A stretch of DNA of 64,000 nucleotides from Marinilabilia salmonicolor JCM 21150 (GTDB taxonomy: Bacteria; Bacteroidota; Bacteroidia; Bacteroidales; Marinilabiliaceae), in the NCBI RefSeq assembly GCF_000259075.1, contig NZ_AJKI01000022.1, positions 1 to 64,000 of the forward strand, in the 5' to 3' direction. Below are positions 8,180-17,732 of this stretch, piece by piece. The notes beneath the pieces are model-generated. The model was not told where the DNA came from. It saw only the letters and a program-made list of their open reading frames with translations, and did no database searches. A program made the translations under genes and the position numbers. The stretch's first letter is position 1; every line of letters starts with the position of its first letter.

Positions 8180-8515
8180 ATGAAAGCAACCATAGGTAAA
8201 AATATTGCTAATTTACGTAATATACAAGGCCTTACTCAGGACAATCTGGCTTCATACCTGGGTGTTTCCCGTGTACAAATATCTCATTATGAAAGAGGCG
8301 AAAGAGATATTTCCGTAACAGAGCTTAATAAATTAGCTGATTTATTTGGGGTTGAATTGTCTGATCTGTTGGAAGAAAATCCAGAGATGCAAGATCTGAA
8401 CCTGGCTTTTGCTTTTAGAAGTAAAAACACAGAGTCGGATTTGGAACACATCGCCTCGTTTAAAAAAATCGTTCTGAATTACTTAAAAATGGAGCGTTTA
8501 GAAAATGCACTATAA
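8180..8515 (+). CDS. XRE-family transcriptional regulator
   Basis: A 111-residue DNA-binding protein with one HTH_3 domain at about residues 5-60 (GKNIANLRNIQGLTQDNLASYLGVSRVQISHYERGER). The rest is a short helical tail. It overlaps the next gene by 11 bases, an ImmA/IrrE peptidase gene, a pairing in which the peptidase typically cleaves or inactivates the regulator. Likely the repressor and antitoxin-like member of a three-gene module. Confidence 0.92.
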   Translation: MKATIGKNIANLRNIQGLTQDNLASYLGVSRVQISHYERGERDISVTELNKLADLFGVELSDLLEENPEMQDLNLAFAFRSKNTESDLEHIASFKKIVLNYLKMERLENAL

Positions 8516-9230
8516 AATCGAGAAAGAAGCGTCCGAATTCAGGGCAAAATACGGATTTGCAAACTTCGACCCAATCAGATTAAAGAGTCTTTTATTAAAG
8601 CTAAATGTGATTACACTCTTTAAGCCTCTTTCCGAAAACTTCTCCGGCATGGCTGTAAAAGTGGAAAACGCTCGTTTTATGCTTATTAATTCCAACCATT
8701 CACTGGGAAGACAGCATTTTTCTATCAGCCATGAGTTATACCATCTTTTCATTCAGGAAAACTTTACCCCACATCACTGTTCTGCCGGCACGTTCAACAG
8801 GAAAGATTCCACAGAATATCAGGCAGATTTATTTGCAGCACACTTGCTAATGCCTAAAGAGGGCATAATTAGTTTAATACCTGATCACGAATTAGGGAAG
8901 GACAAAATCTCACTTGAAACTATCTTAAAGGTAGAACACTATTTCAGCTGTTCACGAAATGCACTACTGGTAAGGTTTAAAGAACTGGGATTAATTTCTT
9001 CCAGTACAATCAATAACTTTAAATCAGATATTATCCTATCTGCCAGAAAATATGGATATGACGACTCTCTTTATCGACCAGGCAATAAAGATGTTGTTAT
9101 TGGAGATTTTGGGTCTTTAGCAAAGAGGCTTTTTGATAAAGAAAAAATCTCTGAGGGACATTATTTGGAATTGATGAATAGCATCGGCTTTGATGCCTTA
9201 ACAAACACCAATGCCGATGAAATCAATTGA
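8505..9230 (+). CDS. ImmA/IrrE-family zinc metallopeptidase
   Basis: A 241-residue protein with the zincin motif HELYH in FSISHELYHLFIQ near residue 76 and a further acidic helix (STEYQADLFAAHLLMP) that carries the third ligand in this family. Relatives cleave or relieve an XRE repressor on stress or phage signals. Overlaps the XRE gene at its 5' end and the PIN-like gene at its 3' end, so all three are co-translated. Confidence 0.92.
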   Translation: MHYKIEKEASEFRAKYGFANFDPIRLKSLLLKLNVITLFKPLSENFSGMAVKVENARFMLINSNHSLGRQHFSISHELYHLFIQENFTPHHCSAGTFNRKDSTEYQADLFAAHLLMPKEGIISLIPDHELGKDKISLETILKVEHYFSCSRNALLVRFKELGLISSSTINNFKSDIILSARKYGYDDSLYRPGNKDVVIGDFGSLAKRLFDKEKISEGHYLELMNSIGFDALTNTNADEIN

Positions 9231-9732
9231 TAAAAAGAAAAAAATAATCGTTGATGCGGATGTTATCATACATTTTTCCAAAGGCGAACGGCTATTCTTA
9301 CTGACCCAAATATTTTCAAATCAACTATACATAGTAAAGGATGTATTTCTGGAGGTTTTCAAAGGACCACTTCGAATGGAAATTGAAAACTTATTAAAGA
9401 TGTCTCTCCTCAAGGAACTGGATTTTTCATCTGATATGGAAGTCATCATGGAATATGCTCGTTTGAAGAAAAAATTTGGTCCCGGAGAGAGTGCCTGTAT
9501 GGCATATTGCAAATTTCATCGCGATGTGTTAGCCAGTAGTAATTTAAAAGACATTAAACAATATTGCGAAGAGAATGAAATTGCTTATCTGACAACTATG
9601 GATTTCATTGAGGCTGCTTTTGAGACCGGACTGCTTACTGAAAAAGAATGTGATATTTTCATCAATAATGTGATTACCAGAGGCAGTAAAATGCCCAATA
9701 AAACCTTCGCTGAATACAGAAAGTCGCACTAA
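9211..9732 (+). CDS. PIN-like nuclease domain protein
   Basis: A 173-residue protein opening with IIVDADVIIHF, the first strand and Asp of a PIN domain, with later acidic residues at FGPGESACMAYCKF and an Asp near SNLKDIKQY. PIN domains are metal-dependent RNases and the usual effector of toxin-antitoxin pairs. It is the last gene of the XRE-ImmA module, so a toxin role under XRE/ImmA control is likely. It starts within the ImmA gene (20-base overlap). Confidence 0.75.
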   Translation: MPMKSIDKKKKIIVDADVIIHFSKGERLFLLTQIFSNQLYIVKDVFLEVFKGPLRMEIENLLKMSLLKELDFSSDMEVIMEYARLKKKFGPGESACMAYCKFHRDVLASSNLKDIKQYCEENEIAYLTTMDFIEAAFETGLLTEKECDIFINNVITRGSKMPNKTFAEYRKSH

Positions 9733-9822
9733 TTTTAATGGCAATCCAGGTTCCTTCAGGAATTTATTGTGGTTCAAAGGATCAGTTTTAATGGGAATCC
9801 CTGTGAATTAAAAAGGTGCTAC

Positions 9823-10128
9823 TCAAGATAACCTTACCCCAAACAATTTCAACATTAACGGGCTCAATATCACCTCAGGCAAAAGAGCCGGCAGAAAAAC
9901 AAAGAAAAACATTATATCGAAAGGAAAATTCCAGAAACTCCAGATAAAAAATGAGGCCGTTATTGTCAAACACCGGGTCACTAGAATAACCGCCAGACTT
10001 TTTAAAAATGATGTTCTGTTTCTACGCAGAATATAAACCTGAAAACCTGCCCCAAGGAAATAAGTAATTGAGCCCATTAGCAAAATGAGCTCAATTATTT
10101 CTATTATCGGGGTTGGTTGTTGCTCCAT
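9823..10128 (-). CDS. Small three-helix membrane protein
   Basis: A 101-residue protein with three hydrophobic segments (about residues 9-32, 43-66 and 70-95) and no known domain. It lies 35 bases downstream of the AIPR gene on the same strand and may be the last gene of that operon. Small membrane proteins at the end of defence operons sometimes act as effectors; nothing in the sequence proves that here. Confidence 0.5.
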   Translation of the reverse strand: MEQQPTPIIEIIELILLMGSITYFLGAGFQVYILRRNRTSFLKSLAVILVTRCLTITASFFIWSFWNFPFDIMFFFVFLPALLPEVILSPLMLKLFGVRLS

Positions 10129-10162
10129 TGCTTTGAAATTGGGGAATTTCCAGGGTGCTTAT

Positions 10163-12529
10163 CTATATATTAACTCCAAATTTTTTAATTTTATCCAATG
10201 CATTATTTACAATTTCCAGTCTTTTCAAATCAATGTTTTCCTGTGTTTTAACCTTTGATATGACAGTTTTAATAACACTAATCTCATTAAAAGACAGTTT
10301 GCCTGTTTGTTCTCCAATGTCGATGACTTTCTTCCAGGTTTCTTTATCAATTAGTTTTAATCTATTATAAATGACTAAAGGATCGAAAGTTTCTGAATCC
10401 GACAATTTACTGATTGAACTAATATCTGCAAAATCTAACTGAAGCTCTTTTAATTTGGAAATAATTCTACCCCCTCTTTTTATTTCTGAATCAGTAAAAT
10501 TTCCATTTTTCTTTAATTTGCCTCTAATCACTGATACATAATTTTGTTCTACCTGTGTAAGACAGTCTGTACGAATCATATATAAGCATAATCCATCCCA
10601 AAACTTCATACCAAGGGATGTGATTTCTTCTAAGGTGTTATATTTTTCTGTTTCTGCGACTTCATCCGATTTTGAATCATATCTTAATTTGAATTCTTCT
10701 TCTGTTATTAAGTGTTTTTTAATTACATCAAAATCAGTGTTTTCAGCTTTTTTTTCTTTCAGCTTTTCCCATACCTTCTCGCTCTTGGCAGCTTCACTAA
10801 TCAAGGCAACATCAAGATTCGTGAGAAAATCATACACGAATATCAGAAGTTTCTTTAGTTCAGCCTGTAAATCTTCTTCTATTACCTGATTATTCCATAT
10901 CAGACCAAGGTTTAACTTATTCCTGGTAATGTGATGGAAGTAAGATAAGGTATAAGCTACTGTGGGAGCTTTTATATTTGTGTCCCCTATAGGATTTTGA
11001 TTCTTTCGACCAAAAAGCTTATCTGTGGCCTTGAATAATAATGCATTAGCAACAATATCTTCCCAATATACTCTCCCGGGTTTCTTTTTAGAAAATTCCG
11101 CATCAATATCACGCATAAAGGCAGTGTAGTTTTTCTGGGAACCTTTGGCTACATGATATGGTTTTACATGCCATAAATTCATATACTTAGCCACGTCTGA
11201 CTTTATTATTACCTGATTTTTAGGGAATTTCAACTTAAATGCATTTTCCTTACTTTTTGTTGGTTCTTTGTTTAGGGCTTCCTTATATTGTCCTTTTACA
11301 CGTTCAAAAAACCATATAGTTTGTTTATTTCTGTCCTCTGAATCAACTGCATAAGTTGTCCTTGACAGTTCTTCCAGGCGTTGCAGGAATGGACTATTGG
11401 AAGTTAAATCCAGTTCGGATACTTTGTTTTGGCTGTTTGCAAACCGGGAAATAAAAGGAACAGTTTCATCCTTCTTTTCCTCATCCTTGATAACAGTCAA
11501 TTTCATTTGGACAAAAACATCTGATATGTTAGCTTCCTTATAGTTTTTGGCTGTATGAAATAATGACGCTGTAGTCTGTCCTCCGTTTACTATCTGAAAA
11601 TCCTTAATTGCTGTTATTACTTTTTGACCATCATTATTCAGCTTTGTTTTTACTTCCTGGGCTGTTGTTGCCAGTCCATTGTTATATGGTAAAAACATAT
11701 GGGGATTAAACCTTATTGTATCGCGAATTCCCCTGTTTACTTTTCCTGTTTGCTGTAAAAATGCTCTAACGTTACTTTCAAGCAACCTTGTCCCATAATT
11801 CCTGTAAAGATTCGCTAGAATACTTCCAGGTACAATTGCAAGGTAACATTCGTATAATTCATTTTGAGAAGGCATTTCCAGACAGGGTATAACTTCACCC
11901 ATCAATTCTTCAAAATCTATTTCGATGGGCTCTCTATTGCCTCTGGACTGAGATAATCGGTGTAACCTTTCTATATCCCATACTTTAAATGCAACAAGAA
12001 TATCTTCAAGACTCTTTAATTTAAAATTATTTGGTGGCTCATGTGGAATATCTCCATTTGAAAGAATAAAAACATTAATCCGAATAATATCCTTTCGGTA
12101 CTTATGTAATATTGTAGCTAATCCGTAAGCTTCTGTTGATGGTTCAATGTCTTCTAAATAGCCTTTTAATGCTGCATTTACAAAGCCGGTTGACCATTTT
12201 TGAAGTTTTTCAAAGTCAGACTTGCCCAGGCGGTAAAGTTCATTCGTATCCCGGTAGGAAGAAATAAAAATATCTATATTCTCATATCCTTCTTCAATTG
12301 CATAACCATTAATTTTGTATTGAATATTTTCATTTCTATTCTCCTTGATGTAACTACAAAGCCTAATACCGTCTGTTTCTCCTGCATCAGCAAGAGTTTC
12401 CATAACATACTCTGTAAATTTGTTTTCTTTTGAATCACCATTTTCATCGGCATAAACCAATGACTGTACCTCATGATACAAGTTTTGAATAAATGTATCT
12501 AGTTCAAAATCAATGTTTTTATTCTGCAT
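10163..12529 (-). CDS. AIPR-family abortive infection protein (Mza-like)
   Basis: A 788-residue protein with the AIPR domain (Pfam family named for abortive phage resistance). Signatures visible are FNPHMFLPYNNGLATTA, IKDFQIVNGGQTTASLF near residue 310, and PFISRFANSQNKVSE. The C-terminal ~250 residues are helical and not recognised. It is the last large gene of a six-gene overlapping operon with Vsr, cytosine methylase, MutL-like ATPase, Z1 and PD-(D/E)XK proteins, and overlaps the PD-(D/E)XK gene by 11 bases. Confidence 0.92.
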   Translation of the reverse strand: MQNKNIDFELDTFIQNLYHEVQSLVYADENGDSKENKFTEYVMETLADAGETDGIRLCSYIKENRNENIQYKINGYAIEEGYENIDIFISSYRDTNELYRLGKSDFEKLQKWSTGFVNAALKGYLEDIEPSTEAYGLATILHKYRKDIIRINVFILSNGDIPHEPPNNFKLKSLEDILVAFKVWDIERLHRLSQSRGNREPIEIDFEELMGEVIPCLEMPSQNELYECYLAIVPGSILANLYRNYGTRLLESNVRAFLQQTGKVNRGIRDTIRFNPHMFLPYNNGLATTAQEVKTKLNNDGQKVITAIKDFQIVNGGQTTASLFHTAKNYKEANISDVFVQMKLTVIKDEEKKDETVPFISRFANSQNKVSELDLTSNSPFLQRLEELSRTTYAVDSEDRNKQTIWFFERVKGQYKEALNKEPTKSKENAFKLKFPKNQVIIKSDVAKYMNLWHVKPYHVAKGSQKNYTAFMRDIDAEFSKKKPGRVYWEDIVANALLFKATDKLFGRKNQNPIGDTNIKAPTVAYTLSYFHHITRNKLNLGLIWNNQVIEEDLQAELKKLLIFVYDFLTNLDVALISEAAKSEKVWEKLKEKKAENTDFDVIKKHLITEEEFKLRYDSKSDEVAETEKYNTLEEITSLGMKFWDGLCLYMIRTDCLTQVEQNYVSVIRGKLKKNGNFTDSEIKRGGRIISKLKELQLDFADISSISKLSDSETFDPLVIYNRLKLIDKETWKKVIDIGEQTGKLSFNEISVIKTVISKVKTQENIDLKRLEIVNNALDKIKKFGVNI

Positions 12530-13502
12530 TTAAGATTTCTTTAATAACGGTTTCAGAAGTAATCTCAAATTCAACGCAGTCGTTGGGGGATATTTCGTAG
12601 CTGATATGCGAGATTGCCTTGTCTACCATTGACGAAATGATTTTGGGAAATTTATCTGAAACCTGTAAATAGGTAACCTTTCTTATATTGTATGATGTCT
12701 TATTGTATTCATTTTCTATCTCTGGGTTAAGCCCTAAAAAAGATAACTTCAGGTTGAATTCATTAATTAACAGAGGATCTGATTTTAAAATATCTCTAAC
12801 CTCATTGATTTTATTAGTTAAGGTATCTGCACCACTGGGTAACTCTGCAAGCCGGATAAAAGCAATGAAAAGGTTATTAAATAAAGAAGAATCTAATTGA
12901 TATTCATTTGAAATTTTAATTGCAGGGTTATTTAATTTAGAGGTTTTAACTTCAATAGCTGAAGCTCCAAAGTAGAAATCCTGATTAGTTCCTGCGGGAG
13001 CCTGCCAGGATTCAATAACTTTCGTATGCTTTTTAGTTTCTTTAAGTAGAAATTCCAGAATCAATAATTCACCATACAGTCCTCTTTGTTGTTGAGGAGT
13101 GAGCATTTCTCCGGAAAATTTACCAAATAATCTCTTCCAGTATAAAACTCTTTGCGAAATCCTTAGTAATGCATCATCGATATTATAAACCGTTGAAATC
13201 GACCTAATAATATCATCAATGAACATTACGAAAATGTCAGAAAGTTCATTTTCCTGCAGGATTAATATCAATTCATTTGAGGGTAAAACCTGTATTTCAA
13301 CACCAGTAAACCTTTTCAGGTAACTCTGTTTTACAATAGCTCCTTCAGGTAGTTCAACTGAAAAGAATTTGGCTTTTGAAGCTAGAATTGTTCCTAAATA
13401 GCAATTGAAATGGTTTAAATTATCAATTCTCTCTTTTACAACCCCTGTACCTGAGTTTATAATTTGACTACTCCATATTTCTTTGAGATTAGTTACCTCC
13501 AT
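12519..13502 (-). CDS. PD-(D/E)XK motif protein (DUF4420)
   Basis: A 327-residue protein of the DUF4420 family. The nuclease-like core is visible as RGLYGELLILEFLL, then GTNQDFYFGASAIEVKTSK, which supplies Glu, Asp and the E-x-K of a PD-(D/E)XK fold. The family is a constant partner of Z1 and AIPR proteins. It overlaps the Z1 gene by 14 bases and AIPR by 11. Likely the DNA-cutting subunit. Confidence 0.88.
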   Translation of the reverse strand: MEVTNLKEIWSSQIINSGTGVVKERIDNLNHFNCYLGTILASKAKFFSVELPEGAIVKQSYLKRFTGVEIQVLPSNELILILQENELSDIFVMFIDDIIRSISTVYNIDDALLRISQRVLYWKRLFGKFSGEMLTPQQQRGLYGELLILEFLLKETKKHTKVIESWQAPAGTNQDFYFGASAIEVKTSKLNNPAIKISNEYQLDSSLFNNLFIAFIRLAELPSGADTLTNKINEVRDILKSDPLLINEFNLKLSFLGLNPEIENEYNKTSYNIRKVTYLQVSDKFPKIISSMVDKAISHISYEISPNDCVEFEITSETVIKEILNAE

Positions 13503-16248
13503 TTTCTATGTCATTATCATCATCTGTTTGTCCATCCTCGAAATCTGGAATAAGGGGACGAGCAGCAAATTCAACTTTTTCTTCATTTTTTATTTCTGGA
13601 AAAACAATACCCCAGCCAATTAATGGAATACCCTGTTCCAAGCTGTTATCATTTTCCCAGTTTAAAGGATAGATAACTAACAATGATTTTCCTGATTTGG
13701 CCCGAACCTCTTTTATTTCTTTTTCTTTGGGATTTTGTGCGGAAATGTCTAAATCCAGCCGCCTGTCTTTTCTATCCAGAATATTGTTTTTTGGCAGGGT
13801 GAAATAATCCTTACTATTTGGTGGAACACTATTCCTTTCTGGTAAACCTCCTTCGATTATCTCATTTTTACACTCAAATTCAAAAGTCTGTGTGGATTCT
13901 GAGCTAAGGATTACAGCAACAGTCCAGTATTTGAGGGAATCATGTTCGGTTTGCTTATTTATATAATTTGTTAAAACTTCTGGTCTGATATCCGGTAAAT
14001 CGGAGTTGAACCCGGCAATGAAATCTGTAATTAATTCTGACGATACATTTTCCCAGATTATGCCGTTGATCTTATTAGCTTTTTTTGTTCTTCGAATAGT
14101 TGGGTTATCCATTCTATGAAGAAGATTTTCGAAACCTTTAAAGTTGGCTCTGACAACATCATGCCTTTTAATCAACTGATAGGTCTGTTTGATTTTTCCA
14201 GAAAAACCTATTTGTATTTTCTCATGTTCCCGCATTTTCCCCGCACCCGTAATACTTAATAATCCAGGATGTGTTCGTACTTTCAATCTATAATCAACAG
14301 GTCTTTTATTTTGAGCTGACATGACATCAAAATCTGCACGCATCTCTTCGGTAGCCAATGTAATATGTCTGTACCAATTCACTAACTGCTCTGTGGTATA
14401 TAAACGGCATAAATCAACATAGCCTGGTCTGTAACCAAACCATCGCCCCATTTGCATGAGGGAATCATAAAGCCTCGTTGTTCTCAGGTAATAACTCACC
14501 GATAAGCCTTCCAGAGTAATGCCCCGGGCGAGCCTGTTACCTCCAACGGCAATTACTGACAATCCATTTTCATAATCATCATATTTTATGTCTTCTATTT
14601 TATGATATTCAAGTTGACGTGTGTTTTTCGTTCCATGGACTGCTCTTACTTCTATTTTCGTTGCAGCTTCAACCAGAACTGCCCTGACCTCATTCCATGA
14701 ATGTGCTTTGATTTTTGGATCTCTGTAAGCTATCTTTTGTATAACAGAATTGGTCGTTGGTTCAAAGTCATTCTCAAACAGCTCTTGCAATTCATTCAAT
14801 AAGTTTCCTTGTCCGGAACGAATCTGCCGGATATAATCTCTTAATATTTCATTTAATAACCAGGAAACGCGGTCAATCCATGCAACATATAAAGCGACAT
14901 GAACCAACATGGAATTGTGTTTATACTGCTGCCCTCTTAAACGCCTGACTGCACAAGTTAAAATAAAGGACTTTACAGCTTCTTTCAGGCTGGCTGGCAC
15001 ATCATCAGGAAGTTCATCTCTGTTTGTTTTGTTTAGTCTTTTGGGGAAATATGGTTCCTGGTCTTCAGCGAATCTTATAATATCCAGTCCTTCATATACT
15101 TCTCCTGTATCTTCGTTTTCAAAACCGAAAACCTGAGTTGCGCCAATATAATTTGATGGAGGTGGGATATTAACAATAAAGTCTCGTGGAAATAAGTCTT
15201 CACCAACTTTTAGCTTAACATCCTTTACTATAGTCTCTAAATCCTCACTCCACGAGGAAGGAATAAAAATATTCGCATAAGGTGTAGCCGTATATCCAAT
15301 GAATGTATTCTGGTTAAATAGGTTTAATAAAGTCCTGATTAATCTGTTTATGGTTTTTACATCAAGTTCAGTACCTGAATTAACTGAAGCATTATCAGCT
15401 TCATCATCAATTAAAAGCAGGGGAACATTAAATATTTTAGATTCCCCTTTATCGTCTTTATTTGTAAATCCAAGTAGCCAGAGAATTAAATTTTCAAGGA
15501 TGCTTTTGTTTTTCTTTATTACTAAAACAGTGGGACTTTGACCTCCAATAGGAACATTAATTCGTGTCGCAATACTTTTTTTGAAATCTCCATCCGGATC
15601 TGCATTGGTAAATGAATAGATTTCCGTGTCTGCACTTATATGGCCAACACCTGTTTTATTATTCCGTTGCCGTTTTATGAAATCAGAACTATCACGACCG
15701 ATAAAGCCATTGTCAATTCTTCCCTGGGTTTGTCCTCTGAGCGTATTATGAATACCAGCTATAACGATAATCAGTTTGTACCCTGCATCAGTTGCTTTAT
15801 TTATAAGACCGGTATAGTTCGCCGTTTTTCCTGACTGGACATTTCCCACAACCATTCCACGTCTGTCCCAACGTCCTTTGGTTTTGGGATTAACACATTT
15901 ATCCAGTATTTTATCTGTTATATCATCTAATGTATCAATTGGAAAAGAAGCATTCTCCTGATTCATGTAGATTTTATATCTGGTCCATAAATCAGGCTTA
16001 ATATTTACTTTTTCATCATATAGCCAGGGTTTAACATCTTCGGCAACTAATAATGTCGCTTCTTTAGAGTGAACTTCAAAGTCGGCCTCCAGTTGTTCTA
16101 TTAATTCATCCTTATTAATACTCTTGAAATCCGGCATTAACGAAAGATTGTTAACTTCCGTTGCAATGATTTCGTAAGTAACTTCCTTTCTTTTGTATTG
16201 TTGTAATAATACGTGGGCTATATTCCTTGCACTTGAAAATTCACTCAT
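13489..16248 (-). CDS. Z1-domain P-loop ATPase
   Basis: A 919-residue superfamily-2-like ATPase carrying the Z1 domain. Walker A is GNVQSGKTANY, the DEAD-like motif is LLIDDEADNAS, motif III is YTATPYANIF, and motif VI is probably MQMGRWFGYRPGY. Z1 proteins occur with MutL-like, DUF4420 and AIPR proteins in the Mza anti-phage system. It starts 2 bases after the MutL-like gene ends. Confidence 0.92.
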   Translation of the reverse strand: MSEFSSARNIAHVLLQQYKRKEVTYEIIATEVNNLSLMPDFKSINKDELIEQLEADFEVHSKEATLLVAEDVKPWLYDEKVNIKPDLWTRYKIYMNQENASFPIDTLDDITDKILDKCVNPKTKGRWDRRGMVVGNVQSGKTANYTGLINKATDAGYKLIIVIAGIHNTLRGQTQGRIDNGFIGRDSSDFIKRQRNNKTGVGHISADTEIYSFTNADPDGDFKKSIATRINVPIGGQSPTVLVIKKNKSILENLILWLLGFTNKDDKGESKIFNVPLLLIDDEADNASVNSGTELDVKTINRLIRTLLNLFNQNTFIGYTATPYANIFIPSSWSEDLETIVKDVKLKVGEDLFPRDFIVNIPPPSNYIGATQVFGFENEDTGEVYEGLDIIRFAEDQEPYFPKRLNKTNRDELPDDVPASLKEAVKSFILTCAVRRLRGQQYKHNSMLVHVALYVAWIDRVSWLLNEILRDYIRQIRSGQGNLLNELQELFENDFEPTTNSVIQKIAYRDPKIKAHSWNEVRAVLVEAATKIEVRAVHGTKNTRQLEYHKIEDIKYDDYENGLSVIAVGGNRLARGITLEGLSVSYYLRTTRLYDSLMQMGRWFGYRPGYVDLCRLYTTEQLVNWYRHITLATEEMRADFDVMSAQNKRPVDYRLKVRTHPGLLSITGAGKMREHEKIQIGFSGKIKQTYQLIKRHDVVRANFKGFENLLHRMDNPTIRRTKKANKINGIIWENVSSELITDFIAGFNSDLPDIRPEVLTNYINKQTEHDSLKYWTVAVILSSESTQTFEFECKNEIIEGGLPERNSVPPNSKDYFTLPKNNILDRKDRRLDLDISAQNPKEKEIKEVRAKSGKSLLVIYPLNWENDNSLEQGIPLIGWGIVFPEIKNEEKVEFAARPLIPDFEDGQTDDDNDIENGGN

Positions 16249-16250
16249 AA

Positions 16251-17732
16251 TTAATTTAGATATTCAATGATTTGTGGATATTCATTAAAAGGTTCTATTC
16301 GGAGGATTTGTTTTATTGCTATTTCATTTGAAAGGCCTGATTTCTGCAAGGATTTAAACATCAACTTTGCTAATTGAATAGTCCCATTTTCCAGTTCCCT
16401 TTGTTCACTTCTAAGTTCTGCACTTTCGGGATTTTCGCTATAGTTCTGAATTATTGCTTCAACAGGAGTCGTTTCTCCAATTAGCTTTAAAATTGTTTTA
16501 ATATCTTTCTTTTCAACAACTTCATTATTCATGATTTTATTAAGAACCGGATGTTCTTCATTAATGAAATATTCGAAAGCCCCATCCCTTTTTTTTGTAG
16601 CTTTCCATACAGGTTGAAAATCAAAGCTTTTTATTGAATCATCAAGCATTACCTGGTTTCCCCTGAAACGGTAAACGCCTCCTGCAGCCAGCCTGGTCAT
16701 TTTCCCCAGTCTGACCAGGTCCTTTCTAACATTTACCGGTGGGGATGCTGTTGCTTTTTTAATATCAATTTTCCAGTCATGGTCTAACTGATTTGAAATA
16801 TCAATTAAAATACGTGCATTTTTGTAATGCTCATTTTTACTGAATAAACCCAACCAATCAGCATATAACAATAACCTTTCATTTCGATAAATATAAAAGC
16901 CTTGCAATCCATACCACTTTTCAGTTTTTGCTGATTCTCTTTTGTCTTTTTTTATTTTTGAAATATGAGGCAATACGTAGCATTTAACATGAACGTTCGA
17001 ATTGTCAAGAAATTCATTACAAATCAATTGCCCACCTTCCGAATCTTTCATGAAAGGATCCCACGGCTTTATTTCTAAACCATTAATCCAGATTTTAATT
17101 TTCTTTTTTTCAAGGTATCTGTGAAAAACAAGACTAAGGTGTTCCTCAACAGAAGAAAATTCTGACAAGAAAACTTTCCTGGCTGCCTCGTTTTCAATAT
17201 GTGAAATCCCCACAAGTCTATCGAGATGTTCCCACAAAACGATTGATCCGCTATCTAATTCATCCAGCTTTTCAATGTGACTTTCATCAGAGATATAATC
17301 AAGTAATGACCATTTCTCTGTTTTGTTTACAAAGTCTAAATCCCAGCAGCGCTTTAAAATTTTAGAATCTGCCCTTTTAGTTGCAACCGTAAGTGTTTTA
17401 CATTGAGAAAAAGATGAAGTTTTTAACCCCAGACCAAATCTTCCGAGGTCAGTTATTTCTCTCTCATCATTAGGGTCTTTACATCCGGGAGTCATGGCAG
17501 AAACTAAAGTGTTACTATCCATTCCGACACCATCGTCAATTATGGAAACCCATGATTCAGCGCCTTTCCATTCATAATTTACCCATATGTTTCCCGCTTC
17601 AGCTGAAATACTATTGTCAATAATATCAGCAATTGCGGTTTGTAAATTATAACCAAATGCCCTAAACGTATTGATCATGGCACTGGCTTTAGGTGGTGTT
17701 TCTTCGGAAATATAATTATTCAGATTATTCAT
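16251..17732 (-). CDS. MutL/Hsp90-like GHKL ATPase
   Basis: A 493-residue GHKL ATPase. The N box is AIADIIDNSISA near residue 35, G1 is IIDDGVGMD, and G2 is LGRFGLGLKTSSFSQ. The rest resembles MutL-type transducer regions with no nuclease motif seen. It is the MutL-like member of the Mza gene set and overlaps the cytosine methylase gene by 8 bases. Confidence 0.9.
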   Translation of the reverse strand: MNNLNNYISEETPPKASAMINTFRAFGYNLQTAIADIIDNSISAEAGNIWVNYEWKGAESWVSIIDDGVGMDSNTLVSAMTPGCKDPNDEREITDLGRFGLGLKTSSFSQCKTLTVATKRADSKILKRCWDLDFVNKTEKWSLLDYISDESHIEKLDELDSGSIVLWEHLDRLVGISHIENEAARKVFLSEFSSVEEHLSLVFHRYLEKKKIKIWINGLEIKPWDPFMKDSEGGQLICNEFLDNSNVHVKCYVLPHISKIKKDKRESAKTEKWYGLQGFYIYRNERLLLYADWLGLFSKNEHYKNARILIDISNQLDHDWKIDIKKATASPPVNVRKDLVRLGKMTRLAAGGVYRFRGNQVMLDDSIKSFDFQPVWKATKKRDGAFEYFINEEHPVLNKIMNNEVVEKKDIKTILKLIGETTPVEAIIQNYSENPESAELRSEQRELENGTIQLAKLMFKSLQKSGLSNEIAIKQILRIEPFNEYPQIIEYLN

